Shown here: piece by piece, positions 51,721-61,298 of the stretch
How the letters are laid out: each line of letters starts with the position of its first letter
Numbering within the stretch: position 1 is the stretch's first letter
Program-made: the position numbers and the translations under genes
NCBI RefSeq assembly: GCF_001182725.1
Contig: NZ_CWHU01000003.1
Location: forward strand, 62,001 to 126,000
DNA length: 64,000 nucleotides
DNA from: Anaerococcus jeddahensis
GTDB lineage: Bacteria > Bacillota > Clostridia > Tissierellales > Peptoniphilaceae
Direction: 5' to 3'
The notes under the pieces: model-generated
The model's input: only the letters and a program-made list of their open reading frames with translations
Database searches by the model: none
What the model was told of the DNA's origin: nothing

Positions 51721-52656
51721 TTATTTTACTAATTCTAGTGGTGAGTCAACTTTTTCGTCTACTTTTTCACCTTTTAGATATTTTACTGCAGTTTCTAGGG
51801 CGATTTTTCCCATTTCTTTTGGTTTTTGTGCAACTGTTGCTGCCATTGATCCTTCTTTTACTGCATTTATTGCATCTTCGTTTCCATCAAATCCAACTAA
51901 AACTATATCCTTGCCACTTGCTTTTATAGCCTCGCTTGCTCCTAGTGCCATTTCATCGTTTTGGCAAAATACTGCTTTTACATCTGGTTGAGCTTGGAGT
52001 AAGTTTTCCATTACTGTCATTCCTTCAGCCCTATCAAAGTTTGCTGTTTGGCTTGCTACTAGGTCAATTTTCCCATCTGTTGCTTTTTTAAATCCTTCTC
52101 CTCTTTCACGAGTTGAACTTGCTCCAGGAATTCCTTCTAGTTGAATTACTTTTGCATCTTTTCCTACTTTTTCTAAAATAAATTCTCCAGCAAGTTTTCC
52201 ACCTTCAACGTTGTTACTTGCAATAAAGCTTACAATTTCTCCTTCATCTGATCCCCTGTCTACGCAAATTACAGGAATATTTGCCTCGTTTGCTTTTTTT
52301 ACTGATGATGAGATTGCTGTTGAATCTACTGGATTTATTATAATTAAATCTACTTTTTGGGTTATTAAATCTTCAACTTGGTTATTTTGTGTTGATGAAT
52401 CGTTTTGGGCATCTGTTATAACTGTTTCAACATCCTTGTCTTTTGCAGCTTCTTCTACCCCTTCTCTTATTGATACGAAAAATGGATTGTTTAATGTTGA
52501 TAGGGAAACTCCTACTTTTAATTTTCCATCTTTTGCTTTTTCTTCTTTTTTTGTGTTTGATGAATTATCTTTTGTATCTTGTCCTTCTATGCTACAAGCT
52601 GTAAATGTAAAGATAGCTATGGCTAAAACAGCCAATAATTTTCTAAATTTTTTCAT
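51721..52656 (-). CDS. rbsB: Ribose ABC transporter substrate-binding lipoprotein
   Basis: A 311-aa periplasmic-binding-protein-like lipoprotein. The signal peptide ends in lipobox FTAC with C21 as the lipidation site; a charged linker and the LacI-like sugar-binding fold follow (VGVSLSTLNNPFFVSIREGVEE, VDRGSDEGEIVSFIASNN, CQNDEMALGA). It captures ribose outside the membrane for RbsAC. Last gene of the rbs operon, nine bases after rbsC, with GGAGATAAAC before the ATG. Confidence 0.95.
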   Translation of the reverse strand: MKKFRKLLAVLAIAIFTFTACSIEGQDTKDNSSNTKKEEKAKDGKLKVGVSLSTLNNPFFVSIREGVEEAAKDKDVETVITDAQNDSSTQNNQVEDLITQKVDLIIINPVDSTAISSSVKKANEANIPVICVDRGSDEGEIVSFIASNNVEGGKLAGEFILEKVGKDAKVIQLEGIPGASSTRERGEGFKKATDGKIDLVASQTANFDRAEGMTVMENLLQAQPDVKAVFCQNDEMALGASEAIKASGKDIVLVGFDGNEDAINAVKEGSMAATVAQKPKEMGKIALETAVKYLKGEKVDEKVDSPLELVK

Positions 52657-52665
52657 GTTTATCTC

Positions 52666-53610
52666 CTATTTATTTCTCTTTCTGTCTATTAGAACGGCAA
52701 TCAAGATTACTATTCCTTTTACTATTTGTTGATAAAAACTTGAAACTCCCAATAAGTTTAGTCCGTTATTTAAGACTCCTAAAATTAAAATTCCTATTAA
52801 TGTTCCTGTTAATGATCCACTTCCACCTGTCATACTTGTTCCACCTAATACAACGGCTGCTATGGCATCCATTTCATAGGCAGAACCTGCTGTTGGTTGG
52901 GCTGAGTTTAGTCTTGATGTAAGTACAAGTCCTGATAAAACTGCCATCAAGGCACTTATTATATATACAAAAGTTTTTGATTTTGCTATGTTAATTCCTG
53001 ATATGAAACTTGCTTTTTCATTTCCTCCAACGGCAAATATTTTTCTACCGTAAGAAGTTTTATTCAAAAGCATCCACAATATTAAATAGACTATTATAAA
53101 TAAAATTACTTGGAAAGGAATTCCAAAAATTTGCCCCTTTCCTAAAAATTGAAATACAAAGTCATCTCTTTGTCCAGCTATTGGTCTTCCATCCATTAAT
53201 ACTAAGGTTAGACCCCTAAAAATTGTCATTGTTGCAAGGGTTACTATAAATGGTGCAAGTTTTCCTTTGGTTATTAGTAAACCATTTATTAAGCCCAATA
53301 AAACTCCCAATAATATTGCAACTATTATTGCAAATATTGTGCTTATTCCACTTTGCATAAGCCAGGCAAATATTGCTGAACTTAAGGCAAGGGTTGATCC
53401 GACTGAAAGGTCAATTCCTCCTGTTAAAATTACAAAGGTCATTCCTAGGGCAACAAAACCATTTATTATAAGTTGACGCATTAAGTTTAATAAGTTACTT
53501 ACTTGCAAAAAAGCTGGGTTAAGTAAACTTACAAAACATATTAAAATTATTAAGGCAAGTATTGTCCCAAGATTTTGATTTTCTTTAAATCGATTTTTTA
53601 TATTGGTCAT
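52666..53610 (-). CDS. rbsC: Ribose ABC transporter permease
   Basis: A 314-aa membrane subunit with 8-10 transmembrane segments. VTLATMTIFRGLTLV, RKIFAVGGNEKASFISGINIAKSK (EAA-like) and TGGSGSLTGTLIGILILGVLNNGLNLLG mark the RbsC/XylH family. It overlaps the rbsA stop by four bases. Confidence 0.95.
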   Translation of the reverse strand: MTNIKNRFKENQNLGTILALIILICFVSLLNPAFLQVSNLLNLMRQLIINGFVALGMTFVILTGGIDLSVGSTLALSSAIFAWLMQSGISTIFAIIVAILLGVLLGLINGLLITKGKLAPFIVTLATMTIFRGLTLVLMDGRPIAGQRDDFVFQFLGKGQIFGIPFQVILFIIVYLILWMLLNKTSYGRKIFAVGGNEKASFISGINIAKSKTFVYIISALMAVLSGLVLTSRLNSAQPTAGSAYEMDAIAAVVLGGTSMTGGSGSLTGTLIGILILGVLNNGLNLLGVSSFYQQIVKGIVILIAVLIDRKRNK

Positions 53611-55088
53611 ATTTTTCCTCCTGTGGCAAGGGTCATTATTTTTTCTTGATTTGCATTTTCACTTGAAATTTCCCCTTGCATTTTTCCTTCATATATTACA
53701 TAAATTCTATTTGATAGGCTAAGTAACTCTGGCAAATCGCTTGAAATAAGTATGATTGATACGCCTTTTTTTGTTAAATCTTTTATTAAATCATATATTT
53801 CTCTTTTTGCCCCTACGTCTACCCCCTTGGTTGGCTCATCTAGAATTAAAATTTCTGGATCTATGGCATACCACTTTGCAAATACAACTTTTTGTTGGTT
53901 TCCTCCAGATAAGTCCGAAACTTTTACTTCTGATGATTGGGTTTTAACTTTAAAACTTTCAACCAAGCTATCAGATAGATTCTCTTCTTTTTTCTTATCT
54001 ATAAATGAATTTTTTGAAAATTTATCAAAGTTTAAGAGGGAAATATTTTCTCTTATAGATTCATCAAGGACAAGGCCCTCTTCTTGCCTATTTTCTGTTA
54101 CAAAGGCAATTTTGTTTTTTATGGCATCTATTGGTTTATTTATTACAACTTTTTTGCCATCAATAAAAACTTCTCCCTTATCTTTTGGGTCAAGTCCAAA
54201 AACAGATCTCATAATTTCAGTTCTTCCTGCTCCCATAAGACCAGAAATTCCCAAAACTTCACCTTTTTTTGCTTTTATATTTATATTCTCAAAATATCCC
54301 TTCCTATTAAAATCTTTTATTTCAATTTTTACATCAGATATTTCTGCATCCATTTTAGGGTAAAAATCTCCAATATCTCGACCTACCATGGCTGAAACCA
54401 CTTCTTTTTCGCAAGTTTTATTTGTATCCATCAATGATACCGATTTTCCATCTCTCATTACTGTAATTTTATTGGTCAAGGAAAAAATTTCTTCCATCCT
54501 GTGGGATATATAGATCATGGAAACTTTTTGATCTCTTAGTCTTTTTATTAGCTTAAATAATTTGTCAATCTCATTATTGGTTAGGGCCGATGTTGGTTCG
54601 TCAAGGATTAATACATTTACCTTGTTTAAGTTCGCCTTGGCAATTTCCATCATTTGCCTTTGGCCTACTGACAATTTTGAAACCTTTGTATCAGGATCAA
54701 TATCTAGGTCAAATCTTTTTAGAAGTTCTATGGATTTTTTTCTCATAGAATCTTTATCAAGAAAAATCCCCTTTCTAAATTCATTGTTCATAAAAATATT
54801 GTCCATGATACTAAGCTCCGGCCAATCTGATAATTCTTGGTGGATAAAACTTATGCCGTATTTTTTGGCATCGTTGGTGGTATTAATTTCAACTTTTTTT
54901 CCATCAATTAATATTTCTCCCTTATCTTTTGACAAAACTCCAGATAAAATATTCATTAGGGTAGATTTTCCTGCCCCATTTTCTCCAACCAAGGCATGAA
55001 TTTCTCCTTCATTTAAGGTAAAATCTACACCCTTTAGGACGTCATTTTTTCCAAAAGATTTGTAAATATCTTTCATTTCAATTTTCAT
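53607..55088 (-). CDS. rbsA: Ribose ABC transporter ATP-binding protein (duplicated ATPase)
   Basis: A 493-aa protein with two ABC domains: the first with Walker A GENGAGKSTLMN, signature LSVGQRQMMEIAK and Walker B ILDEPTSAL; the second with GLMGAGRTE in place of Walker A, LSGGNQQKVVFAKW and ILDEPTKGVDVG. This asymmetry is normal for the RbsA/MglA family. AGGAGGATTTT precedes the ATG. Confidence 0.96.
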   Translation of the reverse strand: MKIEMKDIYKSFGKNDVLKGVDFTLNEGEIHALVGENGAGKSTLMNILSGVLSKDKGEILIDGKKVEINTTNDAKKYGISFIHQELSDWPELSIMDNIFMNNEFRKGIFLDKDSMRKKSIELLKRFDLDIDPDTKVSKLSVGQRQMMEIAKANLNKVNVLILDEPTSALTNNEIDKLFKLIKRLRDQKVSMIYISHRMEEIFSLTNKITVMRDGKSVSLMDTNKTCEKEVVSAMVGRDIGDFYPKMDAEISDVKIEIKDFNRKGYFENINIKAKKGEVLGISGLMGAGRTEIMRSVFGLDPKDKGEVFIDGKKVVINKPIDAIKNKIAFVTENRQEEGLVLDESIRENISLLNFDKFSKNSFIDKKKEENLSDSLVESFKVKTQSSEVKVSDLSGGNQQKVVFAKWYAIDPEILILDEPTKGVDVGAKREIYDLIKDLTKKGVSIILISSDLPELLSLSNRIYVIYEGKMQGEISSENANQEKIMTLATGGKI

Positions 55089-55097
55089 AAAATCCTC

Positions 55098-55490
55098 CTA
55101 AAAGATATTTTTTGATCTTAAAATTATATTTGAATAAGGTGTGTCTTCCCCGGTCCTTATTACAAATTTCACATCTTTTAATTTTTTCTTAAAATCTTCG
55201 TGAGATATATAAGAAGAGTCACAATCTGGTAAAAGATTTTTTATATCCTTTTCTTGCTTTGGATTATTTTCCTTAATTTCTTCAGCCAAGTAATAATATT
55301 CACATCCAAAATCTTCAAGTAAAACTTCTAAGACATGGATAAATTTAGGCTCGCCAAGTTTTAAGGCCAAGTCTATTTTTTTGTCAGGATCAATTGGCAA
55401 ACCACAATCGCCAATTGCTATTAGGTCAGTGTGACCCAAGTCAGAAAGTCTTTTTGAAATTTCGCTATTTAATATTCCTTTTTCTTTCAT
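55098..55490 (-). CDS. rbsD: D-ribose pyranase
   Basis: A 130-aa mutarotase converting pyranose to furanose ribose for ribokinase. The N-terminal LNSEISKRLSDLGHTDLIAIGDCGLPI with catalytic H20-like histidine and the C-terminal VIRTGEDTPYSNIILRS are conserved. It overlaps rbsK by four bases (ATGA). Confidence 0.96.
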   Translation of the reverse strand: MKEKGILNSEISKRLSDLGHTDLIAIGDCGLPIDPDKKIDLALKLGEPKFIHVLEVLLEDFGCEYYYLAEEIKENNPKQEKDIKNLLPDCDSSYISHEDFKKKLKDVKFVIRTGEDTPYSNIILRSKNIF

Positions 55491-56380
55491 ACATCGCTCC
55501 TTTCAAAATTTTTAACATCATCAAGGCTTGGAATTGAAATACTTGCACCCTTTTTTGTAACTGATAAGGCTGATGCCTTGCTTGCAAGCTCCATTGCCTT
55601 TTTAATATCTTTTCCTTGGTAAAAATAAGATACAAAATATCCAGTAAAGGTATCTCCAGCTCCTGTAGTATCAAGAGCCTTAACCTTGAAAGAGTCTTGT
55701 TTTATTTTTTCATCCTTAGCTATAAAAATTGACCCCTTGCTTCCCAAGGTCATAACTACTTTTAAGTTTGGGTAGGTATTTTTAAAATAAGCAATTTTCT
55801 CATCGTTTGTTTTTTTCCCACTAATGCTTGCTGCCTCATGTTCATTAACCAAGATAAGGTCAATTTTTTCATAATCAAATTCCTTTATCCTATCTGTTAT
55901 AGGAGAAGGATTCAAAACTATTTTCATATTTTTCTCATAGGCCCTATCTATTAAATATTTCATTGAATTTATCTCATTTTGTAAGACCAAAACATCGTTT
56001 TTACCAAAATCATCCAAAACTTGGTCGATAAATTTCTCATCATTATCAAAATTTGCTCCCTTATAAAGGACTATTGAATTTTCCCCCTTATCATCTACCT
56101 GAATTATTGCATTTCCTGTCAATTTTTCAGATTTTTTTATATACTCGGTATCTACATTTTCTTTTTTCAAATAATCAATCAAATATAGGCCATCTTGACC
56201 CACGCTTCCAGCATGATAAACTTTATCAAAACTTTTAGCTAGAGCAACAGATTGGTTTAATCCCTTGCCACCTGGTCTTTTTTCAATACTTTTTGCACTA
56301 ATAGTTTCCCCAGGTTTTACAATTTCTTCGACCCTGAAAAATATATCAATATTTAAAGAACCAAAATTAAGTATCTTCAT
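55487..56380 (-). CDS. rbsK: Ribokinase
   Basis: A 297-aa PfkB-family sugar kinase forming ribose 5-phosphate. GGKGLNQSVALAKS (substrate), NPSPI, and DTTGAGDTFTGYFVS (anion hole, catalytic Asp) are visible. Its start overlaps the end of rbsR by 14 nt. Confidence 0.96.
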   Translation of the reverse strand: MKILNFGSLNIDIFFRVEEIVKPGETISAKSIEKRPGGKGLNQSVALAKSFDKVYHAGSVGQDGLYLIDYLKKENVDTEYIKKSEKLTGNAIIQVDDKGENSIVLYKGANFDNDEKFIDQVLDDFGKNDVLVLQNEINSMKYLIDRAYEKNMKIVLNPSPITDRIKEFDYEKIDLILVNEHEAASISGKKTNDEKIAYFKNTYPNLKVVMTLGSKGSIFIAKDEKIKQDSFKVKALDTTGAGDTFTGYFVSYFYQGKDIKKAMELASKASALSVTKKGASISIPSLDDVKNFERSDV

Positions 56381-57368
56381 TCTTATCCCCTACACTTTCT
56401 CCAAAATTTATAAAAGGTTCAACCATAACCTTCCTATCAACTTTTTTATTTTTTATCAAATCATCTGCCATTTTAATAGAGTATTTTGCAATCATTTCAA
56501 GATTTTGATCAATAGATGTAAGCCTTGGACTAACAATATTATTTAAAAATAAATTATCATAGCTTATCAAAGAAATATCATCTGGTACCTTAATTTTATT
56601 TTCAGAAAAAAATTTCAAAAGTCCGTATGATGACATATCAGAAAAAGAAAAAATTGCATCGATATTTTTTTCCAAGAAATATTTGCCTGCCTTATATCCA
56701 CCCTCAAAAGTATAATCTCCATGAATTATATTTGAAGAATCAATATAAATATCCTTGTTCATAGCAACCTTAATGGCTCCTGAAAGTCTTCTGGATGAGT
56801 TAGCAGTAGACCTTGGACCAATTAGGATTCCAATATTATTAAAACCCCTACCTATCAAATATTCCATGCCCAAAAGTCCGCCTTTTTCATTATTTCCAGT
56901 CACCATGTGGTAAGAATTATTATTAAAATCTACCTCATCCAAAAAAATAATGTTATTTTTCTCAATCAAATCCTGGTCAAGATTTTTAACATTCCTGTCA
57001 ACAATCAAAGAGGCTGCTACAAAATTGCTATTTAAAATATTTAAAAATTTCCCCTTATCCAAGTCCTTGTTGTTCGTGTTGTGGATGTATAAAAAATACT
57101 TATATTTTTCTGCATAATAGGTAAGATTTTTAACCAGCAAAGAAAAAAATGGATTGGAAATGTCGGGAATGATAGCCATAATCACATTACTTTTCTTGCT
57201 AGCAAGGGCTCTTGCAAAATTATTTGCCTTATAATTTAAGCTTTCAGCTGCATCAATAACTTTTTTCCTAGTTTGGTCAGATATTTTATTGTTAGTCTTG
57301 TTCAAAACCATAGAAACTGTAGTTATAGAAACTCCAGCAAGTTTTGCTACATCTTTAATAGTTGCCAT
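56367..57368 (-). CDS. rbsR: LacI-family ribose operon regulator
   Basis: A 333-aa repressor: N-terminal LacI HTH (ATIKDVAKLAGVSITTVSMVLNKTNNKISDQTRKKVIDAAESLNY with hinge helix NNFARALASKKS) and a periplasmic-binding-like ribose sensor. First gene of rbsRKDACB; it most likely represses the operon through the palindrome at 57380-57393. GGAG precedes the ATG. Confidence 0.94.
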   Translation of the reverse strand: MATIKDVAKLAGVSITTVSMVLNKTNNKISDQTRKKVIDAAESLNYKANNFARALASKKSNVIMAIIPDISNPFFSLLVKNLTYYAEKYKYFLYIHNTNNKDLDKGKFLNILNSNFVAASLIVDRNVKNLDQDLIEKNNIIFLDEVDFNNNSYHMVTGNNEKGGLLGMEYLIGRGFNNIGILIGPRSTANSSRRLSGAIKVAMNKDIYIDSSNIIHGDYTFEGGYKAGKYFLEKNIDAIFSFSDMSSYGLLKFFSENKIKVPDDISLISYDNLFLNNIVSPRLTSIDQNLEMIAKYSIKMADDLIKNKKVDRKVMVEPFINFGESVGDKNEDT

Positions 57369-57379
57369 AAAAAACTCCG

Positions 57380-57393
57380 TTAAAACGTTTTAA
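57380..57393. promoter_or_regulatory. rbs operator (LacI-type palindrome)
   Basis: TTAAAACGTTTTAA, a perfect 14-nt palindrome with central CG, lies between the predicted start site and rbsR, a position where a bound repressor would block transcription. Confidence 0.8.
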
Positions 57394-57401
57394 TCATTTA
57401 C

Positions 57402-57430
57402 AATATAACCTTTTATATTTCTTTTGTCAA
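57402..57430 (-). promoter_or_regulatory. Predicted promoter of the rbs operon
   Basis: -35 TTGACA (57430-57425), exactly 17 nt, -10 TATATT (57407-57402), upstream of the rbs operator. Confidence 0.8.
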
Positions 57431-57477
57431 CATTTTTCTATAAGTTTTTTGAAATTTTTGATTTTTTCGCAAAAAAA

Positions 57478-57501
57478 GACTCTTGTAAATTTACAAGAGT
57501 C
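57478..57501 (-). terminator. Terminator next to MITE-like copy 2
   Basis: A perfect 24-nt palindrome GACTCTTGTAAA/TTTACAAGAGTC followed on the minus strand by seven T. It is the likely radA operon terminator, now separated from radA by the element at 57500-57755. Confidence 0.85.
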
Positions 57502-57755
57502 AGAGCGAAGACAAAGTATAGTTTTAGCTAATATTTTATTATAAAATAAAAATTAAGCTACATACCATCTCGACTAGATTATTGTGCCTTGATTTGGCAC
57601 AATAATCCCTAAAACTAGTGCGATAGCACGGAAAAATTTGCGGAGAAAAAGTGTTTTAGTGCGAGTGAAACGAACGCATGGAGAGATCTCATGAGATTTC
57701 TCGACTCACTACGTTCGCTCGAAATGGGAAAATTTTTAGTTTGTCAACAGACTGA
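57500..57755. mobile_element. MITE-like palindromic element, copy 2
   Basis: A 256-bp relative of 23848-24020: same TCAGAGCG start and TTTTTAGTTTGTCAACA...CTGA end, same AAAATAAAAATTAAGCTAC block and GTGAAACGAACGCATGGAG core. It carries about 90 extra bases with two hairpins (ATTATTGTGCC/GGCACAATAAT and GTGCGATAGCAC). No ORF for a transposase; it would need an enzyme in trans. The left end overlaps the palindromic terminator at 57478-57501. Confidence 0.7.
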
Positions 57756-57772
57756 GAGTCATCAAGGCTCTT

Positions 57773-59146
57773 TTATTTTCCAAAAACATCTAAGATTACT
57801 TCTTTTATATTTTTCATCTCTTTTATTTCTAAATTTTTGTATTCTTTTTTATCTATTTGTGATTTTCCTATGTAGGCTTTTTTGTAGCCTAATCTTTCTA
57901 GCTCTTTTAGTCTGGATTTTATTTGTGGGACTTTTTTTAGCTCTCCTGTTAGGCCCACTTCTGCTATAAAAACTGTTTTATTGTCAACTGGTTTTTTCAA
58001 ATATGATGAGGCGATTGAAATCATTATGGCAAGATTTACTGATTGCTCTCTCATTTTTAGTCCGCCCGTTGCTTTTATTATTACATTTTCATCGAATAAA
58101 TTTATTCCTGCTCTTTCTTGTAAAATTGAAATTAAAGTATTCAAATCATCTTTTCTTAAGCTATCTCCAATTCTTTGGGGATAGGGCATAAATGATTTTG
58201 AAACCAAAGATTCTATTTCAATTTCTAAAAGCCTGCTTCCTTCTTTCATCACAGAAATTGCAGATCCTTCGATGCCTGAATCTCTTTCTGTAATAAAATA
58301 TTCTGATGGATTTGTAATTTCGATTAGGCCTTCTTCCTGCATGGAAAATAATCCAACTTCTCCTGTTGGGCCAAACCTATTTTTTGTGCTTGTCAAAAGC
58401 CTTAAATCGTCTTCGCTTTCTCCATCCAAAACTAAAACCGTATCAACCAAATGCTCCAAGGTCCTAAGTCCTGCCATTTCTCCTGATTTATTCATATGTC
58501 CTACCATAATAAAGGCTCTTTTTTTCTCAGGATTTTTTGCAAGTTCAACACACTTATTTGCACATTCAATGGTTTGGGTAGGAGATCCTTGTTTGTTGTC
58601 AAATTCGTTTAAAGCAAAAGTTTGAATTGAGTCCAAAATTATTATATCTGCATCTTTTTTCTTTATTTCAATTTCAGCAAGATCCATCGAATTTGTTGAC
58701 AAAATCCAAATATTTTGTGAAATTTCTCCAATAATCCTATCAGCTCTCGCTTTTATTTGGGATTCGCTTTCTTCTCCCGAAACATACATGACCTTAAATC
58801 CATCTTTGGCATAGGATGAAGATAATTGTAAAAGTAGGGTAGATTTTCCAGCTCCAGGCCTTGCTGTTAAAATTGAAACTGAATCTTTTACAAGACCTCC
58901 CCCAATCGCCCTATCAAATTCTTCAAAGGAGGATTTTATTCTTTCGGACTCGTCAAGTTTAATTTCTTTTAATAATCTTGCCTGATTATCAAAATCAAGA
59001 GAGATGGAATTTTTTGATGAAGATTCTTTTTTTATGGTTTTTTCAGTCAAAGTTCCCCATTTTCCACATTCTGGGCATTGGCCTGCCCAAACATTTTGAA
59101 CATGGCCACAATTTTTACATTCAAAAGCCCTTTTAAGCTTTGCCAT
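57773..59146 (-). CDS. radA: DNA repair protein RadA
   Basis: A 457-aa branch-migration ATPase. N-terminal C4 zinc finger (CKNCGHVQNVWAGQCPECGKWG), Walker A TARPGAGKSTLLL, RadA-specific KNRFGPTGEVG and a C-terminal Lon-protease-like domain (LTGELKKVPQIKSRLKELERLGYKK). It processes recombination intermediates with RecA. ATG 59146 has AGGTGAGATTA upstream and lies inside the end of gshA. Confidence 0.97.
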   Translation of the reverse strand: MAKLKRAFECKNCGHVQNVWAGQCPECGKWGTLTEKTIKKESSSKNSISLDFDNQARLLKEIKLDESERIKSSFEEFDRAIGGGLVKDSVSILTARPGAGKSTLLLQLSSSYAKDGFKVMYVSGEESESQIKARADRIIGEISQNIWILSTNSMDLAEIEIKKKDADIIILDSIQTFALNEFDNKQGSPTQTIECANKCVELAKNPEKKRAFIMVGHMNKSGEMAGLRTLEHLVDTVLVLDGESEDDLRLLTSTKNRFGPTGEVGLFSMQEEGLIEITNPSEYFITERDSGIEGSAISVMKEGSRLLEIEIESLVSKSFMPYPQRIGDSLRKDDLNTLISILQERAGINLFDENVIIKATGGLKMREQSVNLAIMISIASSYLKKPVDNKTVFIAEVGLTGELKKVPQIKSRLKELERLGYKKAYIGKSQIDKKEYKNLEIKEMKNIKEVILDVFGK

Positions 59147-60449
59147 TAATCTCACCTAGGGCATAATTTACAGAAAATTTCTCGCAAGCTTTTTTGGGAT
59201 CTCTTTTATAAATTTTTTCAAATTTATCTCTTAAAACTTCTTTTTCATCCTTCAATTTTTCTATGGAAGAAAGATAGATTTTTTCATTTTCATCAAGTCC
59301 ATCTTTTGCAAGAGAAATAAAATATTTTATCCATTCACAAATAGTTTTACCCTCATACTTTGCATAAAGTCCAAGCTCTTTTGCTTGTGATTTTAAATTT
59401 TGACAATTTTCATAGGTCATATTTTTAAAATCATCTCTTAATTTATTTAGATTTTCTTCATTATAAAATAGGCCCTTGATTAAGGCTGGGAAGGAAAGAT
59501 TGTAAGGGTAAGGCACTGCATCAGGCATTCTTATTTCTATGTATTTTTTAACCCTAACGTCTGGAAAAACAATTGAAAGAGCGTGGAAAATCATCTCATC
59601 GGATGAATCTTTGTCCATTATTTTTTCAAATTTTGTATCTCCCTTATAAATATCTTTTCCATCTTCGTTTATAAAAATTATATCTGTATTTAAAATTTTT
59701 TCTGCATATTTTTCATAAGACATATCCTCATCAAAGGCAAAATTATAAAGACCTGTCCTATTTTTATCACAATATTCCCAAATTTCTTGGCGAAGATTTT
59801 TATTTTCGTATGGTTTTCCTTGGAAAATATAGGCATTGTCATAAAGAGTGTACATAAAAGGTGCAAGAGCATTTGCTACAAAAAATTTATTTTTAAAATC
59901 TTCTTCAGAAGAAAAATCTATGGCAGTTTGAACACTTGCAGTTCCTCTCATCATATTTAAAGCATATTTTCCGCCAAATTCGGTGAAATATTTTTGCATA
60001 TATTTATACCTATCTTTTGGAATAATTTTTAAATCCATAATTTTTGATTTTGGATGATAGCCCAAGGTTTCAAGATATTGGTTTTTTTCTTCAAAAATCG
60101 GAATAATCTCTCCCATAATTTTTTTATAAGATTCATCCAAATCTTTTATGTTTTTTTTAGCATCAATAGCAAGCTCAAATTGACCAGCTGGCTCAAGATT
60201 TACGGCTATATCATTTTTTCTAAGACCAAGAATGTATCCATCATGTTCATTAGTTACAGAAAATCCCTTTTCCTTTAAATCTTCCAAAGTAGATCCAACT
60301 CCTTTTTCTCCAAAATAATCGTAAGAAAAAAGCTCATCTTTATCTATAACAAAATGTTCCATTTCTAGACCAACTTTAAAATTTTCTTTTTGGCTTTCAC
60401 CAGATTTTATATATTCAACAATTTTGTCTATTTTTTCTTGATAATTCAC
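59133..60449 (-). CDS. gshA: Glutamate--cysteine ligase
   Basis: A 438-aa ATP-grasp-like ligase joining glutamate and cysteine. GLEMEHFVID (metal-binding Glu), EPAGQFELAIDA, MRGTASVQTAIDF and EIRMPDAVPYPYNLSFPALIKGL resemble the plant/proteobacterial-type GCS2 family. No glutathione synthetase is nearby, so the product may be gamma-glutamylcysteine itself. A GTG start at 60449 is chosen for its GGAGGATATT site; a GTG four codons upstream overlaps that site. It overlaps radA by 14 nt. Confidence 0.88.
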   Translation of the reverse strand: MNYQEKIDKIVEYIKSGESQKENFKVGLEMEHFVIDKDELFSYDYFGEKGVGSTLEDLKEKGFSVTNEHDGYILGLRKNDIAVNLEPAGQFELAIDAKKNIKDLDESYKKIMGEIIPIFEEKNQYLETLGYHPKSKIMDLKIIPKDRYKYMQKYFTEFGGKYALNMMRGTASVQTAIDFSSEEDFKNKFFVANALAPFMYTLYDNAYIFQGKPYENKNLRQEIWEYCDKNRTGLYNFAFDEDMSYEKYAEKILNTDIIFINEDGKDIYKGDTKFEKIMDKDSSDEMIFHALSIVFPDVRVKKYIEIRMPDAVPYPYNLSFPALIKGLFYNEENLNKLRDDFKNMTYENCQNLKSQAKELGLYAKYEGKTICEWIKYFISLAKDGLDENEKIYLSSIEKLKDEKEVLRDKFEKIYKRDPKKACEKFSVNYALGEINGKA

Positions 60450-60629
60450 AATATCCTCCACTTTCTAGATATTTTTCTCTAACTAATAATATACCCCTTT
60501 TGCCTTTAGAATAAATTTCTATATTTTTTATAAAATCAAGGATAGGGGATGATTTTTTTGCTTTTAAAATACTTTCTATTTATTTTAAAATGTTATATGA
60601 TTTAGACAAGAAATTAAAAAGGAGATAAT

Positions 60630-61289
60630 ATGATCAAAAAATTTTTCATAGGCCTTTCCCTGTTAATTTTTTTAACAGGATGTGGAAAAAATTCTAAAAA
60701 ATCAGATGAAAGCATAGAAATTTATAATAAGGCTTCAGATAATATTTCAAATTCTAATACCAAATCAAACTTAAAGGAAGGTGCAAATGAGGAAAAAAAT
60801 CCTTACCAAGATATTTATAAACAAATAGAAGGCGTAAAGTTTTATAATTCTGGCGGATCTGCAATTGAATCTATTTATTTTTATAGAGATGGTTATTTTG
60901 ATGGAGCATTAAAAACTGGAAACGGGTATGAAATAGGTCAATCCTTTTATAACGGAAAATTTGATATAGTTGAAAAAATTGATGATACAAGCTACAAAAT
61001 AAAACTTGTAAGGTTTGATTATGATAGCAAAACTGGAGAAAAATCTAGCAAGAATATAAATGGAACTAATTTCCAAATAACAAATATCAAAACTGTTTTT
61101 TTTGATAATGAAAATAAAACTTATATCCTCCACCTGCCTGATACAAAAACAGCAAGTCTTAATGAGAATATAATTACTGGTATGAAAATGGCTGGTAACA
61201 ATTTTGGAGAAGATAAGATTGGTCTTTTTCTTCTAACAAAAGAAAAGGCAGGAGGAGAATCTTTTGCCATGGTCCAATATATAAAATAG
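60630..61289 (+). CDS. Lipoprotein of unknown function (paralogue pair, member 1)
   Basis: A 219-aa lipoprotein with signal peptide and lipobox LTGC (C18), then a low-complexity Ser/Asn/Lys linker to about residue 55 and a globular domain (KFYNSGGSAIESIYFYRDGYFDG ... YNGKFDIVEKIDDTSYKIKL ... YILHLPDTKTASLNENI). The domain is related to the next gene's (GKFDLVERIDDTSYKLKL). Family not recognised. Likely co-transcribed with 61299. Confidence 0.75.
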   Translation: MIKKFFIGLSLLIFLTGCGKNSKKSDESIEIYNKASDNISNSNTKSNLKEGANEEKNPYQDIYKQIEGVKFYNSGGSAIESIYFYRDGYFDGALKTGNGYEIGQSFYNGKFDIVEKIDDTSYKIKLVRFDYDSKTGEKSSKNINGTNFQITNIKTVFFDNENKTYILHLPDTKTASLNENIITGMKMAGNNFGEDKIGLFLLTKEKAGGESFAMVQYIK

Positions 61290-61298
61290 GAGGTTTTT

